A stretch of DNA of 64,000 bases from positions 1 to 64,000 of the forward strand of contig JACCGJ010010586.1 in the NCBI GenBank assembly GCA_013407085.1, in the 5' to 3' direction. Of the stretch, positions 31,560 to 42,156 are shown piece by piece. The notes below the pieces were generated by a model. The model saw only the letters and a list, made by a program, of their open reading frames with translations. It was not told the origin of the DNA and did not search any database. Each line of letters begins with the position of its first letter. Within the stretch, counting starts at the first letter, position 1. The position numbers and the translations under genes are program-made. The stretch is from Atriophallophorus winterbourni (taxonomy: Eukaryota; Platyhelminthes; Trematoda; Plagiorchiida; Microphallidae).

Positions 31560-33840
31560 ACTTAAATGGCTACGGCTTCTATAGAAGAGTACGCACAAAA
31601 AACTGGGAAGAGGTGCCTACACCTCGAATGGAACATGCATTCAAACAAGTTTCGTGAACGAGTAGAGCGACATCAGCATGACAGCTTCCTTGCGGCTTTC
31701 ACAGACATGTATCATAACAAGCTTTTCTCGTCACTCCACTTGACAACATACAAGGTTAAGCAAACACTCCAAGAATATGCTTAGTGCAAGACCGCCATTG
31801 AACACGGTTTTGGGACATCCTGAAGCGTAACTAACCAGTGCGATATCTGATAGTGGGGACACCATCCTGGAAGACGCGCTGCACCGACTTTGGAAAGATT
31901 ACTAGTAAGGGTTTTTAACTGTCTACATCACCCCGAGATTTACGCGAATCAGGATGTGGCGTCGCAAAAAGAATCCGTTTCGGAAGTCGGTGGTCCGTAA
32001 CCCGTAAAACGTGACCCAACCAGCGTAACCTATGCAGGTTGATCTGCTTCTATATATCAACATTACTACCCAACAACTTATTTCGGAGAGCATCGGTGCG
32101 TATGCGATTGTAACAGCTAACTCCTAGAATGTTGCGGAGACATCGGTTGTCAAACACTTGGAGACGCTGAATGTGTTCTTTACGTAAGGTCTATGTTTCG
32201 CACCCATACAGTAACACAGCCCGAACTGTCGCTTTATAGACTCTACCCTTGAGTAACAGAGACAGTACTTTCTGGCGCCAGAGGTGACATAGGGTGCGGA
32301 ATGCAACGGTCGCTTTAGAAATGCGTGCCGAGACCTCGTCATCTAACGATGCAGAATTATTGATACAACTTCCGAGATACGTAAAACGATTTCAAGCGCC
32401 TGATTGTCAAGTAATAAAAGGTTGTTCGATAAGTCGATGTCCTGCAGCAGAACATTGCACTTAGAGGGTGCAAAACGCACTCCAAATGCAGGCACAATAC
32501 TAGATAGCTTGTTCAGAATCGCCTGTGCATCTGTGAAGGAGTCCCAGAGCAGAACTATATCATCAGCATAGTCCAAGTCGAGAAGCTTGACGCCTGTCAT
32601 TATGTGAACTCCGAAAGCTGGGACACCTTCGTTGCATAATTTCATAATTGCATCAATTACAAAATTGAACAAAAATGGAGAAATCGGGCATCCTTGTCGG
32701 ACGCCACTTGTGGTGTGGAATTTGGGTGAGAGTTCGTCGTAAGCCCTAACGCATCTGGATGCATCAGCATAAAGTGCACGTATTATGTTGACATACTTTT
32801 GTGGAACGCCTTTGCACAGCAAGATGTTAAACAGGACATTTCGATCGACTGAATCAAATGCTCCTTTGAAGTATAAAAAGATGGCTATTGTCGGCTGTCG
32901 ATAAGTGTGCCGCAGTTCTAAGATTTGTCGAAGAGTAAAAATGTGGTCGACACAGCCTCTGTCAGGCCGGAAGCCAGCTTACTGCTCTCTGATCTGTGAT
33001 TCCCTATGCGTTGTTAATCATCGAAGTCATATGGACGCTAATAATCTCGTAATGATGGGAGTGAGACTTATCCAACGATGATTAGAGCATGAGCTTCGCA
33101 CACCTTTTTAAATATAGGTATGATATGATATAATTCGCTCCAACTCGGAGGGACGGATTCTAACAACCATACTTCACGGAGGAGATCGCCTAATGTGCTG
33201 ATTAGAACTTGGCCACCTTCTTTGAACAAAACAGGCGGGGCCAGCAGATTTGAATCGTTTCATGGATTCGATACATGCTTTAATTTCTAAATCATTAGGA
33301 GGATCTACGCTAACAGGCCAAGGATCACACTGCTTCAAATGAGGGAATGATTCCATTTCAGGCGACCCGCTGAATTGCTCTTCAAAATTGTTCGGCCCAG
33401 CGTGAGAGGCGGCGATTCTTACTAGTGATAAGAGTACCATCTATTTCAGCGATAGTCTCACTCACTCCTTCTTACGTAGGCCCAGTCAATCGAATAAGTT
33501 GGAAGAGTTTTTGCACGTTACGCGCATTGTTTGCAATTTCCATTTCTTCGACCTTATTTAGCCACCACCTTTCTCTGTCTAGTCTTAAGCTCCGTTAACG
33601 TTCATTCATCACGCGTCTAAGCTCTGTATTGTGTCCAGGACCATGATGTATTTGGCGTCGCTGTTTAAGAATTTCTATAGAGCGCTGTGAAATCCAGTGG
33701 GACTTTTGGGTTGGTTGTGTAGTCTCACAGGCTGTTATTGCGGCGCTTCGCATAATCCCTGCTATTTTGTTCCACCTTTCATCGGCAGTTGCACACTGAG
33801 CAACTGGGAGTTAGTTACTCAATGTGGTCCTATTGGCACC
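31560..33840 (-). pseudogene. RTE-like reverse transcriptase, broken copy (minus strand)
   Basis: Read from 33840 down, it starts in the linker also found at 15740. It carries NDLEIKACIESMKRFKSAGP near 33270, then an open palm at 32822-32343 with MLCKGVPQKYVNIIRALYAD, SGVRQGCPISPFLFNFVIDA and LLDLDYADDIVLL (YADD intact). It ends with the 3' region containing CTCGTTCACGAAACTTG. The endonuclease is missing, and stops or frameshifts lie between the open blocks. It shares long near-identical stretches with the copy at 15735-17880, so both are the same subfamily. Confidence 0.82.
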
Positions 33841-33899
33841 ACTGACACTAGTTCACAAACAAATATTAGATAAATCATTTGGACTACATGCGTGCATGC

Positions 33900-34125
33900 A
33901 TGAAAGCACAAGCCTGATGCAGGCAAAGTGCCGCACAGTCATAGAGTGCGCGTGGGCCATGATACTGTCAGGTTGCCCAGGTCTATAAAGATATGAGAAA
34001 ATAAAAATGGAAATGGTATTGAGGCTCCAGTGTGTCTTAGCATGCAGCTCACTAACGGCTGCTAATGAATCTAGCACGATGTTAGCCGCACAGCAATGAA
34101 GTACTGAGCAATTGTACATCCGTGC
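33900..34125 (+). repeat. SINE-like repeat, full-length copy
   Basis: Starts ATGAAAGCACAAGCCTGATG after a GCATGCATG run, contains CATGATACTGTCAGGTTGCC and GCTAATGAATCTAGCACGAT, and ends CAATTGTACATCCGTGCC. Confidence 0.8.
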
Positions 34126-34434
34126 CACCTAGGCAACGATTACGACTCACTGAGCTTGGCACTATATTGAATTTCTTCAGCCTAGCGTGCCATATCGTCA
34201 TTATCATCATCATCATGGACAGCATCACATCTGCCATGCAATCATGACATCGTGAAAATTCTAAAAAGATGAGGAAGGGTGGGACCAAGAAAACTACTGA
34301 ACCTAGAGAAGATTAGGTACAGACACATTGAGAATAGGAGCCCTCGCCTCGAATCAAAGAGGTATTCAAGCACGTGTTGTGAACGAGTAGAGCGACATCA
34401 GCATGACAGCTTCCTTGCGTCTTTCTTCGTCATG
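34126..34434. other. Simple repeat and RTE 3'-end-like sequence
   Basis: A short ATCATCATCATCATGG run (about 34203) and blocks also seen at 31550-31700 (GAGGAAGGGTGGGACC, GAACGAGTAGAGCGACATCA) indicate a second minus-strand RTE 3'-end fragment. Confidence 0.5.
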
Positions 34435-35172
34435 AGCCAAAACAAGACCAGGTGCTAATAATACTGTGACCGACAAATTATCTCGCGCTTTCTGCGCAAA
34501 TGTTAACACCGTATCGAAACTGAAGACCATTCGCAGCTCTTTATGTCACCGGGGAATCACGCGCACACTCCATTTTATCCGCTCAAAAATTCTGCCTTTT
34601 CCCTCGAGGATGTAAAATCTGTTATTCGACAATGTACTGTTTGTTGACAATTGAAAACCCAAGTTTCTCCATCCACATAGTTAACCGTTGATCAAAACAA
34701 CACATCCGTTAGAAAGTCTGAGTGTTGATTTTATTAACAACTGTTGATGAGTTTTCTCGTTTTTTTTCGCTTTTCCATGACCCGATATCTTAAGCACTAC
34801 TGTCATTTGTCGGCTCATTGAACTATTCGGTATGCCAACTTGCATAAACTCTGATCGTGGTTCATTATTCGTGTCTACTGAGCTGAAATCCTTCCTATAC
34901 GCTCGAAGTGTATCAACGAGCAGAACAACATTGTACAACCCCTAAGGTAACTGGCAAATGGAGTGCCTCAATGGTACCCTTGGAAAACAATATTCATGTG
35001 CCTGCTAGAAAGTGGTTCAGAAACAGAACAATGGGAACATGTGCTTCCCGATGCACTACATGCAGTACGATCACATTTGTGCAATAACACCGTGAGACAC
35101 AGCATGTCCAAGCATATTCACAAGTCACCACTCTGTACAACTCTTCATCGTTGGCACACACGTACTTCAAAG
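34435..35172 (+). pseudogene. Ty3/gypsy RNase H-integrase fragment, Mag-like
   Basis: Readable pieces in order are TVTDKLSRAFCANVNTVSKL (RNase H end), HRGITRTLHFIRSKILPF (integrase zinc region), FGMPTCINSDRGSLFVSTEL (second catalytic D of the integrase core) and STSRTTLYNP. They match the LTR element at 41957-45933 but with many stops and shifts. The copy ends abruptly at TCAAAGTA, where the Tigger element at 35175 is inserted; the intact family continues with SKYDPLVEE at that point. Confidence 0.75.
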
Positions 35173-35271
35173 TACAGTGGAATCCACCAACTACGAACTC
35201 GTTTTCAACGAATTCTTGGGCTGAACGAACACACCATGATTTCCCAAATAAATTCCTTCTTTATAAGACTA

Positions 35272-36670
35272 CAGAGGAACCCGGGTACAACGAATCTCTG
35301 GGGGGAGAGTAAAATGTTCGTTAAAAGTAGAATTCGTTGCAAGTAAAACGCATTGTCAGACATGTGATTTTGCGCCATTTTCCTGTACACGTGTAAACAA
35401 TAAAGAAGTGAAGAATGTCTTACCATTGTGTTTCTGCATGCGTGTAATAGATTTGACGAATAGATGATGCCACAGCACATAGATCACAAAATTAAATCCA
35501 AGTTCATGTTAATAATAGTAAATGTATTCTAATACGAAGTAGTAAAAACATCTTGCACACACACTGACAGTCCAATCTCACACTTTAATGAAGTAGCTGG
35601 CGATGCTCTATTGTTTAAGTTTTGGCTTCGCCACCGCCTCGATCTCTCTCTCCACAAATTCAAGTTCTCTTTCGACGTCTCTTCCTTTTATCCTAAAAAA
35701 TGTCCTGCAGAGATCAAGAGCACTCCTGGCATCTTTCACAGACGGAGCTACGACTTCTGTGTCACTGTCTTCGTCCGACAATGGCACTGCGGCTGTTCCA
35801 TCAGTTGTATTAGACTGAGACTGCATCAAATCTTGGACAATTTCTGACACAGTTTGATCACCAGATGTTTGAATGTCATTGTCAAATTTCACGTACTCCT
35901 CGAAATGAACATCAGAGAGCCATCCTTCTGGATTTTCGAGCACTGGCGTGGAAGTATCCAAGACTGATGTGGAAGCGTGTCGGAAACAATTTGCTATTGT
36001 GTCCTCCGACACGTTTCTCCAGGCGGTTCTAGCGATGAACATGGCATCTAGCACGTTCAGCTTGAATTCGTCGCTTTTTCTTGGGCAAGGTGGAGTAGGT
36101 ATCGGTGAGTCACATCCTGTCGGTAGTTCACCTTGAAGTTCTGCATGATCCCCTGATCACATGGATGGAGAACTGAAGTGGTGTTGGGAGGAAGACAACA
36201 AATCTTAACCGATTTCAGTCCTGTGATCTTCTCGTGTGCAGGGGCATTGTCGATCATGAGGACAACTTTTCTTTTTTCCATTGTGATGCGATTATCAAAC
36301 TTTCGAACATACTCCTCGAAAAGCTGCGATGTCATCCACGCTTTTTTGTTAGGTTTGTAGGAGCATGGCAGAGTTTTGATAACACTGAAACACCGTTATA
36401 TTCTTAGCGCACTGCAGGTCACTCTTGACGGAGAGTTAAGTGTTAAAGTCAAAACAAAGCGAGTTCGTTGTTTGTATGAACTTTATTGAACAAACATAGC
36501 TGTCGGGAACGTGTACAGTGTTCGTAAAAGGCGAGATTCGAAACGAACAGATTCGCTGTACGAATGTTTTAAATAGTATTACAAAGAAGGAATTTGTTTG
36601 GGAAATCATCGTGTGTTCGTTCAACCCAAGAATTCGTTGAAAACGAGTTCGTAGTAGGTGGGTTTCACTG
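35272..36670 (-). mobile_element. Tigger/pogo-type DNA transposon A, inserted inverted in B
   Basis: A 1399-bp copy of the same family lies in opposite orientation. Its ends are CAGAGGAACCCGGGTAC (35272) and, on the minus strand from 36670, CAGTGAAACCCACC. TA precedes it at 35270-35271, and TT (mutated TA) follows at 36671-36672. The minus strand encodes the transposase C-terminus in two frames: 36335-36057 (MTSQLFEEYVRKFDNRI, MIDNAPAHEKITGLKSVKIC, PCDQGIMQNFKVNYRQDV) and 36054-35608 (VLDAMFIARTAWRNVSEDT to EAVAKPKLKQ). The shift between them at EKATNSS is identical in B. Confidence 0.82.
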
Positions 36671-37069
36671 TTTTTAAAACATTCCTACAACGAATCTGTT
36701 CGTTTCGAATCTCGCCTTTTACGAACACTGTACACGTTCCCCATAGCTATGTTTGTTCAATAAAGTTCATACAAATAACGAACTCGCTTCGTTTTGCCTT
36801 TAACACACAACGCTCCGTCAAGAGTGACCTGCAGTGCGCTAAGAATATAACGGTGTTTCAGTGGTATCAAAACTGTGCCATGCTCCTACAAACCTAACAA
36901 AAAAGCGTGGATGACATCGCAGCTTTTCGAGGAGTATGTTCGAAAGTTTGATAATCGCATCACAATGGAAAAAAGAAAGGTCGTCCTCCTGATGGACAAT
37001 GCCCCTGCACATTGGAAGATTTGTTGTCTTCCTCCCAACACCACTTCAGTTCTCCAGCCATGTGATCAT

Positions 37070-37081
37070 TCAGAACTTCAA
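37070..37081. repeat. Target-site duplication, left (TCAGAACTTCAA)
   Basis: Twelve bases identical to 40663-40674. Copy A shows this stretch uninterrupted at the corresponding place (GCAGAACTTCAAGG). Confidence 0.85.
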
Positions 37082-37465
37082 CTTCAACTTGCTGTCAAAA
37101 TTACGTTCGCTACATTACATCACATGCCGATCCTTATATCCCACGCCCCTCATTACACACAAGCAATGAATCTCGTCAAGATGCTCCTTCAAGCTCGCCA
37201 AACACAGAACAGCCAAGCCAGAGTGCTCACTTCTTGAAACCCCGTATGCCCTTCAAGCTAGCTGCATTCAACGTCAGGACCTTGAGACAAATAGGATAAC
37301 AGGCTGGATTAGCTCGTACACTAGAAACGATGAGAGTAGACATCTGCTGCCTATCAGAATCGCGCTGGCACGACTCTAGTAATATGATAAACCTATGCTC
37401 ACCGAATAATACCGGCGTCAAGTTCCGTTTGCGTGTATTTGGTGATGAAGAGGCCCAGGCAGCCT

Positions 37466-37602
37466 ACGTTCAACGATTGCCTACATTCAACGATGACGTC
37501 AACGCTTTGTACCCCCCTTCTCGCTTTGTACATCTCATTGTTTATGTTGAACGGCACCATATCTGTATCAGATTGTGCAAATATAATATATAATAATAAT
37601 AA
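37466..37602 (+). repeat. Small TAA-tailed interspersed element, copy 2, with AGGCAGC duplication
   Basis: The endonuclease frame is interrupted between GDEEAQAA and AAGLAGVGVALS by a 137-bp unit starting CTACGTTCAACGAT and ending AATATAATATATAATAATAA. AGGCAGC occurs on both sides (about 37459 and 37602). The unit matches 30885-31024 inverted. It encodes nothing and resembles a very short SINE mobilised by an RTE-type machinery, judged from its TAA tail. Confidence 0.75.
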
Positions 37603-39154
37603 GGCAGCGGGACTTGCAGGAGTTGGTGTTGCCCTGAGCTCATGCGCCGAGGCAGCCTTGATTGACTGGTTACCTGTCAATAGCCGTTTGTGCGCCGTCC
37701 GACTTCGTGGCTCATGCAAAATCAGTTAACACAAGCAGAACACTCGCGCTCTTTTCGTCATCGCAGCCTACGCCCCCACTGACTGCAGTGCTGATTTAGC
37801 GAAAGACGAATTCTACCGAAGTCTAGACGAATTACTGCGTAAAGCGCGAAAGTCGGATATTGTCATCCTGGCTGGCGATCTTAATGCCCGAGTTGGCCGC
37901 CTCTCACAAAGTGAACGACACCTCGGTGGTCCGTATGGTCTAGATTGCGTCCGATCGGACAACGGTGAACGCCTGTTGAGTCTATGTGCTGAGCACCGCC
38001 TATTTCTCAGCAGCGTCAACTTCCGACATTCCAAACAACGGTCAGCAACATGGAGATCCTCTCCACAGGACTCTGGACATAAATTGATCACATTGCGATC
38101 AGTTATCGATGGCGTTCCAGTGTGGAAGACTGCAGATCATATTGGTCGACCTGCCTATCATCAGACCACGCGTTAGTCTGTGCAAACTCAACTATGCGTT
38201 TCAGCGGATCGCGTAAGAAAAATATCACGAGGCTGGATACGCTTAAACTATCAGATAGATCAGTGGCAGAGAACTATCTAACGGCCCTATCTAATGCACT
38301 CGGACCCCATCCCGATAATATTGAGGAGCATTTGGCTCAAATCCAAAGCGCAATGTATCATGCTGGCCTGGAAAGCTGTGGAACATCCAAGCGAACAGGT
38401 TCCAACTGGATATCTGCTGCTACAGCCAAATTAATTGACCAACAGCGTTCCTTACCTCCGGGGGAATGATATGATGAACAGCGCAGGCGAATTCGCCACC
38501 AGTTGAAGACCAGCCTCAAAACGGACCGAGAATCATGGTGGGAAGAGCGGGCAAGCGAGATGGAAGCAGCCCCAGCAGTTGGCAACACCTGCAAACCAGC
38601 TTATACGCTCCACGGGATCCCGAATGCCCAGCGTGAGCGAACACATCACGGAAGCAGATGGGTCGTTGATTACCAACAGAGAAAGGCGAATGGACCGCTG
38701 GAGGGAACATCTCGCTAGCCAATTCAATTAACCGCGACCACTCTCTGTTGCTCAGCCAAGTGGCTCCACCACTCAGTGGTCGGCCCCACAGGGACCACCT
38801 AGAGAGGCAGAAATTCGCTCACACATAATGAAGCTTAGACGACGCAAGGCCCCTGGTTTAGACGAGCTACCAGCCGAACTATTCGTTGAATGTGTCAACG
38901 TTTTGTGCAGTGAGATGTCAGTGCTCTTCGGAAAGATCTGGAACGAGGAAACCATACCCAGCGCGTGGTGACCGTCAGCTATCGTCCCAGTATTCAAGAA
39001 AGGTTCGAGGAAAGAGTGCGGTAATCACAGGGATATCAGTCTCATACCGGTGGTTTCTGAACTGTTTGCATCAATCATCCTGACCAGGCTTAACAGCTAC
39101 TGAGAAGCAGAGTATCGAAAAGAACAGGCTGGTTTCAGAGGAGAACGCGGGTGT

Positions 39155-40378
39155 GTGAACCAAATCTTCACGCTGCGCAAAATTTTGGAGCAACGTTACC
39201 AATACGCACGTCCAACAATTATCGTCTTTCTTGACATACGAGCAGCCTTTGATTCCATTGACAGAACCGCTCTCTGGGACTGTCTCATTCGCCATGGTGT
39301 CCCACCGAAGTACGTAATCCTGCTCAAGAAGCTGTACTGCCACACCACCGGCAGAGTCAAAGCCTATGGTGATTTATCCAAGCAGTTAACCATTTCCAGC
39401 GGGGTTCGTCAAGGATATCCGATCTCCCCATTCCTATTTGAATTTGCGATTGACGATGTCATGCAGGCAGCAACACCCCAGCTACCGAATTGTGGGATCG
39501 ATCTGCTCCCCGGTCGACGAGTTATGGATCTGGACTATGCTGACGACATTGCTCTCCTCGGAGAGTATGCTTGCACCATACAAAGCGCTTTGGATCTACT
39601 CGTTGATCAGTTATTGCTGTATGGATTACATTTCTCTCCGTCAAAATGCAAAGTGTTCCTACAGGATTGGACAGACCAAACACTTGATTTGACGATCGAA
39701 AATCATAAACTGGAAGTGACTGACAGATTCACCTACCTATGGAGCTGCATCACCACTGGGGGCGATATTGAAGCTGAAATCACAGCACGGATTGCAAGAG
39801 CACGCCATGCTTTCGCTGGGCTACGGTATCTGTGGCGCCGACGCGATGTTGGATTACGCTTGAAGGGCAGAGTGTACCAGGCCACCGTACGAGCAGTTCT
39901 ACTGTATGGCTGCGAGATGTGGACGCTGCGACAAGCCGATAGTCAACGATTATCGACGTTTGATCATCGCTGCCTGCGGAGTATAGCTCGTTTAAGCTGG
40001 CAACAGAAAGTCAAAAATGATGACGTCGGGAAGGCAGTCCTCGGCGATCGCTCTGTGCCACTCTCCGATCATATATCCATGTGCCAACTGAGATAGCTGG
40101 GGCACGTTCTCCGTATGGATGAGCGACGCCTTCCTCGCCTAGCTCTTTTTGCTCTCGCTGGACCTGATTGGAAACGTCGCCGTGGCGGACAAAGGAATAC
40201 CTGGCGGAAGACCCTCAAGCGTCTAACAGCCCCACTAGCCATCGTGGGAACATCGCGCTTACCCGGGTGGGGTCCGAGGGACCGTGAAGATATGTGGCTG
40301 ATAACACTCAGTATGATGGCAAAAGAAAGGAACCAGTGGCGAGAATCCTGTCGTGCTTGTGTTCCCGTTTATCAATGA
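39155..40378 (+). pseudogene. Reverse transcriptase domain of the nested RTE-like element
   Basis: The frame is open from 39155 to 40096: FLDIRAAFDSIDRTALWDCL (first catalytic D), GVPPKYVILLKKLYCHTTGR, SSGVRQGYPISPFLFEFAID, MDLDYADDIALLGE (YADD intact), then the thumb and RTE-type C-terminus LLYGCEMWTLRQADSQRL and HRCLRSIARLSWQQKVKNDD. A TAG at 40094 interrupts an otherwise continuous frame, which resumes with LGHVLRMDERRLPRLALFAL and SRLPGWGPRDREDMWLITL and ends at 40376-40378. Confidence 0.88.
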
Positions 40379-40530
40379 CCCTCCCCCTCCCTTATTCCAA
40401 AAAAGACAAAAAAAGATCAAAAACGGCATGTGTAAACAGACAGACAAAAAATCCCCCTCTTTCTCTTCTTTCATCATGTACCCTCTTCATGGTATACTTG
40501 TTGGCACATCGTGTGTAAAGACTTGTGTGA

Positions 40531-40552
40531 TAATATTAATAATAATAATAAT

Positions 40553-40638
<86 letters not shown>

Positions 40639-40662
40639 TAATAATAATAATAATAATGATAA
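40531..40662 (+). repeat. (AAT)n tail of the RTE-like element
   Basis: About 130 bp of nearly pure TAA/AAT repeats ends directly at the right target-site duplication. It is the retrotransposon tail, not an independent locus. Open frames across it (poly-I, poly-N) are artefacts. Confidence 0.95.
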
Positions 40663-40674
40663 TCAGAACTTCAA
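40663..40674. repeat. Target-site duplication, right (TCAGAACTTCAA)
   Basis: Identical to 37070-37081. Tigger B resumes immediately after it. Confidence 0.85.
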
Positions 40675-40983
40675 GGTGAACTACCGACAGGATGTGACTC
40701 ACCGATACCTACTCCACCTTGCCCAAGAAAAAGCGACGAATTCAAGCTGAACGTGCTAGATGCCATGTTCATCGCTAGAACCGCCTGGAGAAACGTGTCG
40801 GAGGACACAATAGCAAATTGTTTCCGACACGCTTCCACATCAGTCTTGGATACTTCCACGCCAGTGCTCGAAAATCCAGAAGGATGGCTCTCTGATGTTC
40901 ATTTCGAGGAGTACGTGAAATTTGACAATGACATTCAAACATCTGGTGATCAAACTGTCAGAAATTGTCCAAGATTTGATGCA

Positions 40984-41395
40984 CGGATGTACAATGGTGC
41001 AGCATTTCTGTGCTCTACGGCTAACATCGTGCTAAATTGATTGGCCAACGGTAGTGAGCTGCATGCTGAAACACGCTGGAGTCTTGTCATGATTGTTACT
41101 TGTTTGTGCTGTACACCTTTTGCATACAGTTACTAAACTTTCATATTTACATTTCAGCTCATGTACTCTCGTTCTAGATGAGTAAAGCGTTACTTATTCT
41201 ATACTAACGTGACTTCCTTTTGAACTCAATTTGGATCAGATTCTACAACGTTACAAGTCTCACTACCATTTCTATTTCCCCTCTAATATGTGTCTAGGCC
41301 TGGGCAACCTGACAGTGTCTTAGCCCAAGTGCAGTCGCTAACTGTACCGCACTTTGCCTGGATTAGGCTTGTGCTTTCATGTCATATACCAAGAG
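40984..41395 (-). mobile_element. SINE-like element inserted in Tigger B, with TTGATGCA duplication
   Basis: TTGATGCA at 40976-40983 and 41396-41403 flanks the insertion; Tigger copy A shows the site once. On the minus strand the element starts after CTCTTGGTATATGACATG with AAAGCACAAGCC and ends at TACATCCG. A foreign stretch of about 170 bp (41084-41254) interrupts it between TAGTGAGACT and GACTCCAGCG. This copy defines the ends of the dispersed family: about 220-240 bp without the extra stretch. Confidence 0.82.
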
Positions 41396-41956
41396 TTGAT
41401 GCAGTCTCACTCTGATACAACTGATGGAACAGCCGCAGTGCAATTGTCGGACGAAGACAGTGACACAGAAGTCGTAGCTCCGTCTGTGAAAGATGCCAGG
41501 AGTGCTCTTGATCTCTGCAGGAGATTTTTTAGGATATAAGTAAGAGACGTCGAAAGAGAACTTGAATTTGTGGAGAGAGAGATCGAGGCGGTGGCGAAGC
41601 CAAAACTTAAACAAAAGAGCATCGCCAGCTACTTCATTAAAGTGTAAGATTGGACTGTCAGTGTGTGTGCAAGATGTTTTTACTACTTCGTTTTAGAATA
41701 AATTTACTATTATTAACATGAACTTGGATTTAATTTTGTGATCTATGTGCTGTGGCATCACCCATTCATCAAATGGATTACACGCATGCAGAAAAACACA
41801 AAGGTAAGACATTCTTCACTTCTTTATTGTTTACACGTGTACAGGAAAACGACGACAAAATCACATGTCTGACAATGCGTTTTACTTGCAACGAATTCCG
41901 CTTTTAGCGAACATTTTACTCTCCCCCCAAAGATTCGTTGTACCCGGGTTCCACTG

Positions 41957-42138
41957 TGTCGTGTTGTTTTGACATTCCTTTTATTGTGTACACACGCCTA
42001 TTTTACTGTATTACACATCTAACCTTTTTCTTTTTGTTGTAACTCATACTCGTGTTCTTTAGTTGATTAAAGCCTTTCAATCAGGCGTTATCTTCTCTAC
42101 GTTCGTTTGTGTTCTGATCATATCTGACTCTCGTTACA
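41957..42138 (+). repeat. 5' LTR of the Mag-like Ty3 element
   Basis: Begins TGTCGTGTTG, contains TTGATTAAAGCCTTTCAATC with a possible ATTAAA signal. The 3' edge (CTCGTTACA) is placed by comparison with the other LTR and is uncertain by several bases. Confidence 0.75.
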
Positions 42139-42156
42139 ATTTAATCAACTAAAACA

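Larger units (their letters stand above)
37082..40662 (+). mobile_element. RTE-like non-LTR retrotransposon, near full length, nested in Tigger B
   Basis: A 3.6-kb insertion with a 12-bp duplication and a long (AAT)n tail. The endonuclease begins at about 37243 with MPFKLAAFNVRTLRQIG (catalytic N). It continues with VDICCLSESRWHD (E) and ILAGDLNARVGRLSQSERH (D, N) and ends with SSDHALVCANSTMRFS (H), so all expected catalytic residues are present. The linker and reverse transcriptase follow to 40376. Stops (for example at 37297 and 38179), frame changes and a small inserted element at 37466-37602 break the frame. It nicks and reverse-transcribes in cis in intact relatives. This copy is dead but the youngest-looking RTE here. 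Confidence 0.88.
35175..41956 (+). mobile_element. Tigger/pogo-type DNA transposon B, interrupted by three insertions
   Basis: The left end CAGTGGAATCCACC follows TA at 35173-35174. The right end GTACCCGGGTTCCACTG stops at 41956. Removing the insertions (A at 35272-36670, an RTE at 37082-40662 and a SINE at 40984-41395) leaves about 1.4 kb. It encodes only the C-terminal part of a pogo-type transposase: WMTSQLFEEYVRKFDNRI, VVLLMDNAPAH with one catalytic D, PPNTTSVLQPCD with another, then VLDAMFIARTAWRNVSEDT. The N-terminal DNA-binding half and first catalytic D are absent, so it is a non-autonomous deletion form. A TA is not seen on the right, where an LTR element abuts. Confidence 0.8.

Noticed and set aside
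40353..40750. Open frames with long poly-Ile or poly-Asn runs
   Set aside because: They read through the (AAT)n tail of the nested RTE in different frames; simple-sequence artefacts.
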